Origin: Agrobacterium larrymoorei
GTDB lineage: Bacteria; Pseudomonadota; Alphaproteobacteria; Rhizobiales; Rhizobiaceae
Reading direction: 5' to 3'
Length of the DNA stretch: 64,000 bases
Assembly (NCBI RefSeq): GCF_013322225.1
Contig: NZ_JAAMFB010000027.1
Coordinates: 124,001 to 188,000 of the forward strand
Under the pieces are notes generated by a model. The model did no database searches. It saw only the letters and a program-made list of their open reading frames with translations, and was not told the origin of the DNA. Below, piece after piece: positions 32,470-40,779 of the stretch; the stretch's first letter is position 1; each line of letters opens with the position of its first letter. The translations under genes were made by a program, and so were the position numbers.

Positions 32470-33453
32470 TCAGACGCTGGCGTTCCGCGAAGAATGCCAG
32501 CGCCATGCTGAGCGGATGATGTCAGTCAACGTATATTTCGGCTCCCAGCCCAACACGTCTCGGGCCTTGTCATTATTGGCGACAAGCGTGGTCGAGTCGC
32601 CTTCGCGGCGTTCCGCAAACTCTACGGGGAACGGTCTGCCCGAGACTTCCGAAATCGCGTCGAGCAGTTCCTTGACGGTGGTTCCGGTGCCGGTGCCCAG
32701 GTTCAGTTCAACTGTTTCACCGCCTGCCAGCAGATAATCCACGGCGCGTACATGCGCGTCGGCAAGATCGAGAATATGGATGTAGTCGCGAACGCAGGTT
32801 CCGTCGCGCGTCTCGTAATCCGTGCCGAATACCTTGAAGCCCTCTCGACGCCCGAGCGCGGCCTCTATGGCGAGCGGGATGGCGTGGGTTTCCGGCTTAT
32901 GCCATTCGCCAATTCGGCCTTCGAAATCAGCACCGGCTGCGTTGAAGTAGCGCAGCATCACTGATTTCAAACCCTTGTATGTGCTGAAATCCTTCAATGC
33001 CTGTTCTACAATCCACTTGGTGCGACCGTAAGGATTGATCGGTGCCTGCGGATGCGTTTCATCCAACGGTACGCGTTCCGGCAGGCCATAGGTGGCGCAA
33101 GTGGAGGAGAAAACGAAGGCCTCAACGCCCGCATCCATCGTCGCGGTCAACAGGGTCAGCGCGCCTGTGACGTTGTTATCGTAGAAAGCGACGGGGTTTT
33201 TGACGGATTCACCGACCTCGATCAGCGCTGCAAAATGCAAAACCGCGTCGGGCTTGTGCTTGGCAAAGACCTCGTCCAGCCTTGCCTTGTCGCGGATGTC
33301 GCCCTGTTCGAAGGGTCCCCAGCGGACGAATTCCTCGTGGCCATTCGAGAGATTGTCGAAAACGACGGGTTCATACCCGCGTTCGGCAAGCAACAGGCAC
33401 GTGTGCGATCCGATATATCCGGCTCCGCCAACCACAAGAACTTTCTTCCGCAT
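32470..33453 (-). CDS. galE: UDP-glucose 4-epimerase
   Basis: A 327-residue extended short-chain dehydrogenase. The NAD motif is GGAGYIGSHT at about 8-17; the catalytic Ser/Thr lie in SSTCATYG and the catalytic Tyr-Lys pair in NPYGRTKWIVE. The C-terminal part has the UDP-hexose-binding GRREGFKVFGTDY and RDYIHILDLADAH. It interconverts UDP-glucose and UDP-galactose, supplying galactose for exopolysaccharide and lipopolysaccharide (exoB in rhizobia). It is convergent with the GH105 gene, 23 bp apart, and is monocistronic. Confidence 0.95.
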   Translation of the reverse strand: MRKKVLVVGGAGYIGSHTCLLLAERGYEPVVFDNLSNGHEEFVRWGPFEQGDIRDKARLDEVFAKHKPDAVLHFAALIEVGESVKNPVAFYDNNVTGALTLLTATMDAGVEAFVFSSTCATYGLPERVPLDETHPQAPINPYGRTKWIVEQALKDFSTYKGLKSVMLRYFNAAGADFEGRIGEWHKPETHAIPLAIEAALGRREGFKVFGTDYETRDGTCVRDYIHILDLADAHVRAVDYLLAGGETVELNLGTGTGTTVKELLDAISEVSGRPFPVEFAERREGDSTTLVANNDKARDVLGWEPKYTLTDIIRSAWRWHSSRNASV

Positions 33454-33551
33454 TCAGCATCCTCTTGTTGAAACGATGTGTCGGAAGACTGCGTAACATT
33501 TTGTCGTGAGAAGGGCAGGGGGAATTTATCGCGAATGAAAGTGCATAGATG

Positions 33552-33583
33552 AAAACGCGCACTCCCGGTCTCGAGAGTGCGCG
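33552..33583 (-). terminator. Intrinsic terminator after the two small stress membrane protein genes
   Basis: CGCGCACTC and GAGTGCGCG form a perfect nine-base-pair stem with a ten-base loop; on the minus strand it is followed by TTTTC. It lies ten bases after the stop at 33593. Confidence 0.8.
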
Positions 33584-33592
33584 GAGATATCA

Positions 33593-34009
33593 TTATTTCT
33601 TTTTGACCGTCACACGGGTGGTAATGAAGCCGAGGGCAACCGCGATCAGAAGTGTCGTGAAAGGCCGCTTGACTAGCGCCCCGGCCGCAAGTGCCTCTGC
33701 CGCAAGCGGGGCTGCGGTTAGAGGCGTTGCAACGGGTGTACGATAGACTGTGGGCCGCCGAACGATAGCAAGGATCACCAGCATTATGACGCCGAGCAGG
33801 AACGCGACGGCAGCGATGACAAGTGCTGCCGGACCAGCACCGAGTTCCTTCGCCAGATAGATAGAGCCGCCGATCCCGGCGGCAATCACGGCAATCAAAA
33901 AGAACAAGCCCGCCAGCATTCTGAGAATGATTGCGGACTTGATGCGACGCGTGACAAAGGTTCCTTCGCGCTGCGTGTCGCCGAGATAAAGCAGGAATGC
34001 CTGAAGCAT
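33593..34009 (-). CDS. Holin-superfamily-like membrane protein (YqjE type)
   Basis: A 138-residue protein with three hydrophobic segments: about 26-52 (LRMLAGLFFLIAVIAAG region), about 58-83 (ALVIAAVAFLLGVIMLVILA) and about 115-130. It ends in a basic tail VTVKKK. The pattern matches the Actinobacterial-holin-like (Phage_holin_3_6/YqjE) family, which despite its name is a chromosomal membrane protein family found next to YqjD-type genes. It is nine bases after the DUF883 gene and probably co-transcribed from its stress promoter. The function in cells is not established. Confidence 0.7.
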   Translation of the reverse strand: MLQAFLLYLGDTQREGTFVTRRIKSAIILRMLAGLFFLIAVIAAGIGGSIYLAKELGAGPAALVIAAVAFLLGVIMLVILAIVRRPTVYRTPVATPLTAAPLAAEALAAGALVKRPFTTLLIAVALGFITTRVTVKKK

Positions 34010-34018
34010 GTTGCTGCC

Positions 34019-34360
34019 TTAACGGCGGGTGACGAGTGCGAGAAGGAAGCCGGTTGCAACCGCGATACCGAGAGACTGAAGGGGGTTTTTCTGAACCTGA
34101 TAGGTGAGGTTGTCGTTGATCGTCTGGATTTCGCTGCGAACATAGTCCAGCTTTTCTTCACCAGCGGAAATGGCGTCGTCAGCCACGCGCGCAGCCTGTG
34201 CCTTCACCTCATGCGAAACGCCCAGGCCTAGCGCCTTCACGCTGCCGGCAAGGTTCGCAAGGTCTTCACGCAGCTGCGAAAGTTGGGCTGCCACATCGGC
34301 TGCATCGCCGTTTTCTATGGATTGACGTACCTTGTCTTCTACGTTGCGAACGGTTGCCAT
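34019..34360 (-). CDS. DUF883 / YqjD-ElaB family membrane-anchored protein
   Basis: A 113-residue protein. Residues 1-90 form a charged amphipathic helix or coiled coil (VRQSIENGDAADVAAQLSQL, then KLDYVRSEIQTINDN). The C-terminus carries the family membrane anchor NPLQSLGIAVATGFLLALV-TRR. Enterobacterial YqjD and ElaB bind ribosomes at the inner membrane in stationary phase. Here a perfect EcfG promoter lies 45-69 bp upstream, which agrees with induction in stress or stationary phase. The ribosome role is taken from relatives. Confidence 0.85.
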   Translation of the reverse strand: MATVRNVEDKVRQSIENGDAADVAAQLSQLREDLANLAGSVKALGLGVSHEVKAQAARVADDAISAGEEKLDYVRSEIQTINDNLTYQVQKNPLQSLGIAVATGFLLALVTRR

Positions 34361-34404
34361 GACATATCCTTTTAGTGGTGATGTTAGAACGCGGCTGATC
34401 TACA

Positions 34405-34429
34405 AACGCTGACACTCTGTTTTGGTTCC
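34405..34429 (-). promoter_or_regulatory. EcfG-type promoter of the YqjD/YqjE pair
   Basis: On the minus strand GGAAC (34429-34425), 16 bases, then CGTT (34408-34405): a perfect match, with an expected leader of about 40 nt. Confidence 0.8.
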
Positions 34430-34485
34430 GCGACGGATGCTTCGTGTAGAAAATTGTCCTTTTAACTCGAATTCCAGCAACGGGT

Positions 34486-34514
34486 TTGTTTTCCTGTCAC
34501 AAGCATCATATAAG
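34486..34514 (+). promoter_or_regulatory. Possible housekeeping promoter of nspC
   Basis: TTGTTT (34486-34491), 17 bases, then TATAAG (34509-34514). The predicted leader is about 50 nt. No good ribosome binding site precedes the nspC start. Confidence 0.45.
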
Positions 34515-34569
34515 GCCGGTCAAAACGATCCGTATGTGATCTCAATCAATCGAATGATGTAACCGACTG

Positions 34570-35667
34570 ATGCTGCAAACGCCTTATTACCTGATCGACA
34601 AAACGAAACTTCTCCGCAACATGGAAAAGATTGCCTATGTGCGCGAAAAATCCGGCGCCAAGGCGCTTCTTGCGCTTAAATGTTTTGCAACATGGTCGGT
34701 GTTCGATTTCATGGCGCAGTATATGGACGGAACAACCTCATCGTCCCTCTATGAAGTTCGTCTCGGCCACGAGAAGTTCGGGGGTGAAACCCATGCCTAT
34801 TCGGTGGCTTATGCCGATTACGAGATCGATGAAGTCGTGTCGTACGCAGACAAGATCATCTTCAACTCCATCGGTCAGCTGGAGCGCTTCGGCGAAAAGG
34901 CTTCGGGCATCGTGCGTGGCCTGCGCTTAAATCCACAGGTCAGCTCTTCTACCTTCGATCTTGCTGATCCGGCCCGCCCCTTCAGCCGTCTGGGAGAATG
35001 GGACGTTGCCAAGGTGGAGAAGGTGATGGACCGCGTCTCCGGCTTCATGATCCACAACAACTGCGAAAATAACGATTTCGGCTTGTTCGATCGTATGCTG
35101 AACCAGATTGAGGAAAAATTCGGCTCGCTGCTGTCGCAAGCGGAGTGGGTCAGCCTTGGTGGCGGGATTCACTTCACCGGCGAAGACTATCCGCTCGACC
35201 AGTTCTGTGATCGCCTGAAGGCGTTCTCCGAAAAATACGGCGTTCAGGTTTATCTCGAGCCGGGAGAAGCATCGATCACCAAGAGCACCACGCTGGAGGT
35301 GACGGTTCTCGATACGCTGTTCAACGGCAAAAACCTGGCCATTGTCGACAGCTCCATCGAAGCCCATATGCTTGACCTTCTGATCTATCGCGAAAGCGCA
35401 AAGGTTGCGCCGAACGAGGGTGAGTACCCATATATGGTCTGTGGCAAGTCCTGCCTAGCGGGCGATGTTTTCGGCGAATTCAAATTCGAGCAGGAACTGA
35501 AAGTCGGCGATCGCGTGTCTTTCCAGGACGCTGCCGGTTACACGATGGTCAAGAAGAACTGGTTCAATGGCGTGAAGATGCCTGCGATTGCCATCAGGGA
35601 ACTGGACGGAAGCATTCGTACCGTTCGTGAGTTCGACTTTGCAGATTACGAGAAGAGCCTTTCGTAA
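34570..35667 (+). CDS. nspC: Carboxynorspermidine/carboxyspermidine decarboxylase
   Basis: A 365-residue PLP-dependent, alanine-racemase-fold decarboxylase. The Schiff-base Lys is Lys37 in LLALKCFATW. Further motifs are GLRLNPQVSSSTFDLADP, HNNCENNDF, SLGGGIHFTGEDYP, YLEPGEA and the C-terminal CGKSCLAGDVFGEF with the catalytic Cys. It removes CO2 from carboxyspermidine (or carboxynorspermidine) to give spermidine (or norspermidine). The dehydrogenase that makes its substrate is the next gene, 79 bp downstream. Rhizobia use this route instead of spermidine synthase, so it is likely the main spermidine pathway. Confidence 0.95.
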   Translation: MLQTPYYLIDKTKLLRNMEKIAYVREKSGAKALLALKCFATWSVFDFMAQYMDGTTSSSLYEVRLGHEKFGGETHAYSVAYADYEIDEVVSYADKIIFNSIGQLERFGEKASGIVRGLRLNPQVSSSTFDLADPARPFSRLGEWDVAKVEKVMDRVSGFMIHNNCENNDFGLFDRMLNQIEEKFGSLLSQAEWVSLGGGIHFTGEDYPLDQFCDRLKAFSEKYGVQVYLEPGEASITKSTTLEVTVLDTLFNGKNLAIVDSSIEAHMLDLLIYRESAKVAPNEGEYPYMVCGKSCLAGDVFGEFKFEQELKVGDRVSFQDAAGYTMVKKNWFNGVKMPAIAIRELDGSIRTVREFDFADYEKSLS

Positions 35668-35746
35668 CGACGCTTTTGATTGAAAGCGTCTAAACCTCAA
35701 CCAAATCAAGCTCATCCCTGCGGGGATAAAGGGGGCATCACCTGAA

Positions 35747-36985
35747 ATGAAGAAGAACGTTCTCATCATCGGCGCCGGTGGCGTAGCACAAGTGGTAGCC
35801 CACAAGTGCGCCCAGAATAGCGATGTATTGGGAGACATTCATATTGCGTCACGCACAGTTGAAAAGTGCCGCACGATTGTCGAATCCGTACGTGAAAAGA
35901 AGAGCCTCAAGACAGAGGTGAAACTTGAAGCCCATGCGCTGGATGCCATGGATATCGAGGCAACAAAGGCCTTGATCGAAAAAACGGGTGTCCAGATTGT
36001 CATCAACGTCGGTTCGGCCTTCGTCAATATGTCCGTTCTTCAGGCCTGCATGGACACAGGTGTTGCCTATATGGATACGGCAATCCACGAGGATCCTACG
36101 AAAATCTGTGAAACGCCGCCTTGGTACGGGAACTACGAGTGGAAGCGTGCCGCCGAATGCAAGGAAAAGGGCGTAACCGCCATTCTCGGCGTCGGCTTCG
36201 ATCCGGGTGTCGTCAATGCCTATGCGCGTCTGGCCAAGGATGAGTATTTCGACAAGGTGAGCGCGGTCGATATCGTCGATATCAATGCGGGCAGCCATGG
36301 TCGCTGGTTCTCCACCAACTTCGACCCGGAAATCAACTTCCGCGAATTCACGGGCGTCGTCTATTCCTGGCAGAACGGCCAGTGGCAGACGAACCAGATG
36401 TTCGAAGTCGGCCAGGAATTCGATCTGCCGGTTGTTGGCAAGCAGAAGGCCTATATGACTGGCCACGACGAAGTTCATTCGCTATCCAGAAACATGGATG
36501 GCGCAGATGTTCGCTTCTGGATGGGCTTCGGCGATCACTACATCAACGTTTTCACCGTTCTGAAAAACCTCGGCCTTCTCTCTGAAAAGCCGGTAAAGAC
36601 TGCCGAAGGTCTGGAAGTCGTTCCGCTGAAAGTGGTCAAAGCCGTGCTGCCCGACCCGTCTTCGCTGGCACCTGATTACGTCGGCAAGACCTGCATTGGC
36701 GATATCGTCAAGGGCACAAAAGACGGCAAGGAAAAGGAAGTCTTCATCTACAACGTGGCGGACCACAAGGAAGCCTACGAAGAGGTAGGCTCTCAAGGCA
36801 TTTCCTACACTGCCGGCGTGCCGCCGGTTGCCGCTGCGATGCTGATCGCCACCGGCGAGTGGGACGTCAAGCAGATGGCCAATGTTGAGGAACTTCCGCC
36901 GCAGCCATTCCTCAACATCCTGAACAGAATCGGCCTTCCAAGCCGTATCAAGGACGAGGATGGCGACCGCGCCCTGACGTTCTGA
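35747..36985 (+). CDS. Carboxynorspermidine/carboxyspermidine dehydrogenase (saccharopine dehydrogenase family)
   Basis: A 412-residue NADPH-dependent reductase. The N-terminal Rossmann motif is GAGGVAQVVAHK at about 8-19; VGSAFVNMSVLQACMDTGV and ILGVGFDPGVVNAYARLA are typical of the saccharopine dehydrogenase group. It condenses putrescine (or diaminopropane) with aspartate semialdehyde and reduces the imine. Databases often label it saccharopine dehydrogenase or lys1; its place next to nspC makes the polyamine role much more likely than lysine metabolism. A terminator lies 16 bp after the stop. Confidence 0.93.
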   Translation: MKKNVLIIGAGGVAQVVAHKCAQNSDVLGDIHIASRTVEKCRTIVESVREKKSLKTEVKLEAHALDAMDIEATKALIEKTGVQIVINVGSAFVNMSVLQACMDTGVAYMDTAIHEDPTKICETPPWYGNYEWKRAAECKEKGVTAILGVGFDPGVVNAYARLAKDEYFDKVSAVDIVDINAGSHGRWFSTNFDPEINFREFTGVVYSWQNGQWQTNQMFEVGQEFDLPVVGKQKAYMTGHDEVHSLSRNMDGADVRFWMGFGDHYINVFTVLKNLGLLSEKPVKTAEGLEVVPLKVVKAVLPDPSSLAPDYVGKTCIGDIVKGTKDGKEKEVFIYNVADHKEAYEEVGSQGISYTAGVPPVAAAMLIATGEWDVKQMANVEELPPQPFLNILNRIGLPSRIKDEDGDRALTF

Positions 36986-37002
36986 TAAGGATAACAGACA
37001 AT

Positions 37003-37036
37003 CCCCGAATGCCATACGGCTTCGGGGGTTTTGTTT
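37003..37036 (+). terminator. Intrinsic terminator after the polyamine genes
   Basis: CCCCGAA pairs with TTCGGGG and the inner GCC with GGC around ATAC, followed by GTTTTGTTT. It closes the nspC-dehydrogenase unit. Confidence 0.85.
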
Positions 37037-37143
37037 GCGGGCTTTTCTGAAGCGTTCCATTGGAAATGAAATGCTCCGAATTTCTGTCTTGATGCAATTT
37101 CCAGAAGCAGAAGCGCTTTATAATTCTGCCGGAAATTCTTTAG

Positions 37144-37380
37144 CTAGGCATTCGCCTTGCGGGCGCGCGACTTTGGCTTTCCGGTCGCCTCGGTAAGAGT
37201 TGCAACCTTGACTTCTGACTTTTTTCGATGCGCAGGCTTCGTTGCTTTGGATGTTTCCAGCAGTGAAAATTCCTTTTTTGCCTGAGCCCAGTGCTCGGCG
37301 TCGCGCCCGTGCGGATGCCCTTCGCTTTCCCAGAGGGTGTATGCGCGCTTGCTGATCCACTCGTATTCTGAAACCTGCAT
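37144..37380 (-). CDS. DUF2934 family small protein
   Basis: A 78-residue protein whose N-terminal half is the DUF2934 motif (YEWISKRAYTLWESEGHP, then GRDAEHWAQAKKEF); the C-terminal half is basic and repetitive (KSEVKVATLTEATGKPKSR). The start at 37380 has AGGAG six to seven bases upstream; an in-frame ATG at 37404 is less well supported. Many rhizobial DUF2934 genes respond to general stress, but no GGAAC-N16/17-CGTT site is found upstream of this one. Function unknown. It is separated by 158 bp from the convergent polyamine genes. Confidence 0.75.
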   Translation of the reverse strand: MQVSEYEWISKRAYTLWESEGHPHGRDAEHWAQAKKEFSLLETSKATKPAHRKKSEVKVATLTEATGKPKSRARKANA

Positions 37381-37660
37381 GTCTGTCTCCTGTTGATGAT
37401 TCATCGCCCTTGGAGGGCTTTCCGAATGGTCCGGCCGGGAACGCTGGACAGGAATATGCGCCGGTATTTTCGAAATCTATTAGATGCCACGATTCGACTA
37501 AGGGTCAAGTGAATTTGCTGCACTGCAATAACCCTATGGTTGTTGGTTTCATGACACATGCAACGTGGCACGCCCCAATCCCATTCACTTCCGGTCGATA
37601 AACGTTGCGTGATGCCGTCATGACATCCAAACTGCCGAGCAACGGTTCGGGAGGCACGGC

Positions 37661-38728
37661 GTGGAAAATAATTTGGTCGACAGAGAGATCATTGCGGAGA
37701 GACGGGGCAAGGCAGGAATTATCTGGCTGAACAGGCCAAAGGCAATAAACAGTCTCAATGAAACCATGGTTCACGAGATGAAGGCAGCTCTGGATGCGTT
37801 TGCGTTCGATCCTGATATTGCCTGTCTTATTCTCTTGGGAAATGGGGAGCGTGGTCTATGCGCGGGCGGCGATGTGAAAGCGATTTATGATGCGCGCAAC
37901 GCCACTGAACAGGAACGGACCCGGTTCTGGCGGGAAGAGTTTCCGCTCAATTACAGCATTTCACGCTATCCCAAACCCTATGTGGCCGTGATGGATGGCA
38001 TCGTCATGGGCGGTGGCGTGGGGATCGCTGCGCATGGTAGGCACCGCATCGTAACCGAGCGGACGCGACTTGCGATGCCTGAGACGGCAATCGGCTATTT
38101 TCCCGATGTTGGTACGACCTGGCTGTTGCCGAAGTCCCCCGGGGAAACGGGCACATGGTTGGGCCTGACCGGTCGGGAAATCGGTGCGGCGGACGCGATT
38201 TATGTTGGGTTGGCGGATCACCATGTTCTGTCGAACTCTCTGCCTGAACTTATGGATGCCCTGGCCGATGTCGTGAGTGCAGAAGACGTCCGTGCAACAA
38301 TCGACAAGTTTTCAAGCGAACCCGCACAGGGCTTCCTGGCCGCCGATCGTAGCTTGATCGACCGCACATTCGGATTCGATACCGTGGAGGAAATGCTGGC
38401 GGCGCTCGAAGCGGAGGACAATCCTTTTGCCGCTGAAACGATTGCCACATTGAACCTGCGTTCTCCGACGAGCCTGAAACTTGCCTTACGCCTCTTGCGG
38501 AAAGGCCGTGAGAGTTCGGGGCTGGTGGAGTGTCTGGAGCGAGAATTCGTCGCGGGTTGCGAGGTTCTACGAGGTCATGATTTTTATGAGGGCGTGCGTG
38601 CCGCGCTTGTCGACAAGGACCGCAATCCGCGCTGGAAGCCTAATGGGCTTGCAGACGTGTCAAAACAGGATGTCGACCGTTACTTCGTTCCGACGAGCGC
38701 GCCGCTTTTCCCCGATCACCGACTTTGA
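37661..38728 (+). CDS. 3-hydroxyisobutyryl-CoA hydrolase (crotonase superfamily)
   Basis: A 355-residue enzyme longer than plain enoyl-CoA hydratases and with the HIBCH pattern: IIWLNRPKAINSLNETMV, GLCAGGDVKAIYDA (oxyanion hole), DGIVMGGGVGIAAHGRHRI, the catalytic Glu in MPETAIGYFPDVG, and a C-terminal FEGVRA-type segment (YEGVRAALVDKDRNPRW). It hydrolyses 3-hydroxyisobutyryl-CoA in valine catabolism. The start is GTG 37661, six bases after GGGAGG. It stands alone: 256 bp of non-coding sequence before it and 142 bp after. Confidence 0.9.
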   Translation: MENNLVDREIIAERRGKAGIIWLNRPKAINSLNETMVHEMKAALDAFAFDPDIACLILLGNGERGLCAGGDVKAIYDARNATEQERTRFWREEFPLNYSISRYPKPYVAVMDGIVMGGGVGIAAHGRHRIVTERTRLAMPETAIGYFPDVGTTWLLPKSPGETGTWLGLTGREIGAADAIYVGLADHHVLSNSLPELMDALADVVSAEDVRATIDKFSSEPAQGFLAADRSLIDRTFGFDTVEEMLAALEAEDNPFAAETIATLNLRSPTSLKLALRLLRKGRESSGLVECLEREFVAGCEVLRGHDFYEGVRAALVDKDRNPRWKPNGLADVSKQDVDRYFVPTSAPLFPDHRL

Positions 38729-38783
38729 TTTGACAGTGAAATTTTCATTCGATTGAAGCGGTTCATCGAGTAAAAATTTCTTC

Positions 38784-38866
38784 CCCCCAGCGCCTGAGCG
38801 AGGGTGGGATTTCTCGCAGAGGATCAATCCTTTCTTTATTTTCGTGCCAGCTGAAATTCCTGGGGG
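38784..38866 (+). promoter_or_regulatory. Leader of the sulfate-binding protein gene with a pairable ribosome binding site
   Basis: CCCCCAG (38784-38790) is complementary to CTGGGGG (38860-38866), which contains the ribosome binding site of the sulfate-binding protein gene. CCAG at 38847-38850 can pair with the same segment instead. Alternative pairings around a ribosome binding site suggest translational control; no known riboswitch consensus is recognised. Confidence 0.35.
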
Positions 38867-38870
38867 TTAC

Positions 38871-39857
38871 ATGAAACGGATTGTCCTTATTGGTGCTGCA
38901 CTTGCGGCGCTGGTCTCAACAGCAGCCTATGCTCAGGAGCCCAAGACGCTCCTCAACGCATCTTACGATGTCGCGCGCGAAGTTTTTGCTGCCGAAAACG
39001 AAGCCTTCATCAAGTCGCATCCGGGCGTGACCATTGGTCAATCTCATGCCGGGACGTCAAAGCAGGCACGAGCTATCGTAGAAGGCCTGGAAGCTGACGT
39101 TGTGACCTTTAATCAGGTCACGGATATCGATTTCCTCGTGAAACAGGGCTTTGTTTCGGTCGATTGGCAGAAGGATTTCGCCAATGATGCCTCGCCGTTT
39201 TATTCTTTCCCGTCTTTCCTCGTTCGCGCTGGGAACCCGAAAAACATCAAGAACTGGGACGATCTCGTTCGTGACGATGTAAAGATCGTTTTCCCGAATC
39301 CAAAAACCTCCGGCAACGCCCGCTACACCTATCTGGCCGCGACCGCTTTCGCCAAGGAGAAGTTCAATGGCGACGACGCGAAAGTGCAGGAATTCATCAA
39401 GAAGGTCTTCGACAACACGCCTGTTTTCGATACCGGAGGCCGTGCCGCGACCACGACATTCGTCGAGCGTGAAATTGGTGACGTGCTGATTACCTTCGAA
39501 GCTGAAACGCGCGGCATCGCCAAGCAATACGGCACGGATAAATTTGAACTCGTTGTCCCCACCGTCAGTCTTCTGGCTGAATTCCCGGTTGCCATCGTGG
39601 ACAAGGTTGTCGACAAGCGCGGCTCCCGTGACCTCGCCAAGAGCTACCTGGATTTCCTCTACGCCGAAGAAGGCCAGCGTATTGCGGCGCAGTTCGGTCA
39701 TCGCGTTCACGATGCCAAAGTCGTAGGCGAGTTCAAGGACCAGTTCCCTGAAATTCGCCTCGTCAACGTCAACGATGTTTTCGGTGGCTGGGAAAAAATC
39801 CAGAAGGAGCATTTTGCATCCGGCGCCGTGCTTGATACGCTTTACGGCAGCCGCTAA
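38871..39857 (+). CDS. Sulfate ABC transporter substrate-binding protein
   Basis: A 328-residue periplasmic protein. The signal peptide MKRIVLIGAALAALVSTAAYA is followed by TLLNASYDVAREVF, the conserved opening of Sbp/CysP. Other family blocks are SHAGTSKQARAIVEGLEADV, FVSVDWQKDF and NPKTSGNARYTYLAA. ATG 38871 follows TGGGGGT; codons upstream in frame are ignored. It binds sulfate or thiosulfate for the cysT-cysW-cysA system immediately downstream. A hairpin separates it from cysT. Confidence 0.94.
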   Translation: MKRIVLIGAALAALVSTAAYAQEPKTLLNASYDVAREVFAAENEAFIKSHPGVTIGQSHAGTSKQARAIVEGLEADVVTFNQVTDIDFLVKQGFVSVDWQKDFANDASPFYSFPSFLVRAGNPKNIKNWDDLVRDDVKIVFPNPKTSGNARYTYLAATAFAKEKFNGDDAKVQEFIKKVFDNTPVFDTGGRAATTTFVEREIGDVLITFEAETRGIAKQYGTDKFELVVPTVSLLAEFPVAIVDKVVDKRGSRDLAKSYLDFLYAEEGQRIAAQFGHRVHDAKVVGEFKDQFPEIRLVNVNDVFGGWEKIQKEHFASGAVLDTLYGSR

Positions 39858-39880
39858 TCGCTGATTATCGGATATGTTTT

Positions 39881-39914
39881 CGACCCGGTGGGTTTTCTGC
39901 CGGGTCGATTGTTT
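39881..39914 (+). terminator. Hairpin between the sulfate-binding protein gene and cysT
   Basis: CGACCCGG (39881-39888) pairs perfectly with CCGGGTCG (39900-39907) around an eleven-base loop, followed by ATTGTTTG. A partial terminator or stabilising element that favours the binding protein over the permeases is likely. Confidence 0.5.
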
Positions 39915-39948
39915 GCATCAAGCTGTATGGTGCGACGTGCTTCGGGGG

Positions 39949-40776
39949 ATGGATTTGAGACGGAATGTTTTGCCGGGGCTGCGGTTGTCGCTCGGCGTGA
40001 CGCTGCTTTATGTCGGCATTATCGTCGTGCTGCCGCTTGCAGCGCTTGTTTTCAAGGCAGCGAGCTTGGGGCCAGCAGAATATTGGGCCATCATCTCGTC
40101 ACCCCGTGCAGTCGCAAGCTACCGGGTAACAGTGCTCTGTGCGCTGGCAGCAACCCTCTTCAACGTCGTCTTCGGCTTGGCACTCGCCTGGGTGCTGACA
40201 CGGTATCGCTTCCCAGGCTGGCGCATCGTAGATGCAATCGTGGACCTGCCCTTTGCCTTGCCCACGGCAGTTGCCGGCATCGCGCTGACCGCGCTGTTTG
40301 CAGGCAATGGCTGGTTCGGCTCCGTTCTTGCCCAGTTCGGCATCAAAGTCGCATACACGCCGCTCGGTATCATGGTGGCGATGGCCTTCACCAGCCTGCC
40401 CTTCATCGTGCGCACCGTGCAGCCGGTGCTCGAGGATCTCGATCCGGCACTGGAAGAGGCGGCACAGTCTCTCGGCGGGTCGGACTTCGAAATCTTCCGC
40501 AAGGTCATCCTGCCGCTGCTGACACCAGCAATTCTGGCAGGCCTTTCGCTGTCCTTCGCTCGCAGCCTTGGCGAGTTCGGCGCAATCATCTTCATTGCGG
40601 GCAACCAGCCCATGTCGACGGAAATCACGGCGTTGCTGATCTTCATCCGGCTTGAGGAATACGATTATCAAGCCGCCGCCGCCGTTGCCTCGGTACTGCT
40701 CATCACTGCTTTCGTCATGTTGGCAGTGACGAATTATCTACAGTCCCGCGCCTTGCGCTACACGGTCAGGAGCTGA
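39949..40776 (+). CDS. cysT: Sulfate ABC transporter permease CysT
   Basis: A 275-residue inner-membrane protein of the sulfate/molybdate permease family: about six membrane segments, the FALPTAVAGIALTALF block, EEAAQSLGGSDFEIFRKVILPL as EAA loop and SFARSLGEFGAIIFIAGN, all typical of CysT. The chosen ATG lies directly after CGGGGG; TTG 39955 has better spacing and cannot be excluded. It pairs with CysW, whose start is three bases after the stop. Confidence 0.93.
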   Translation: MDLRRNVLPGLRLSLGVTLLYVGIIVVLPLAALVFKAASLGPAEYWAIISSPRAVASYRVTVLCALAATLFNVVFGLALAWVLTRYRFPGWRIVDAIVDLPFALPTAVAGIALTALFAGNGWFGSVLAQFGIKVAYTPLGIMVAMAFTSLPFIVRTVQPVLEDLDPALEEAAQSLGGSDFEIFRKVILPLLTPAILAGLSLSFARSLGEFGAIIFIAGNQPMSTEITALLIFIRLEEYDYQAAAAVASVLLITAFVMLAVTNYLQSRALRYTVRS

Positions 40777-40779
40777 TCG

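Noticed and set aside
35747..36985. Lysine biosynthesis saccharopine dehydrogenase
   Set aside because: The gene is paired with nspC; bacteria of this group make lysine by the diaminopimelate route.
37405..37660. Possible stress promoter in the gap between the DUF2934 gene and the hydrolase gene
   Set aside because: GGAAC occurs once (plus strand) but is followed by CGCC at the required spacing, and none points to the DUF2934 gene.
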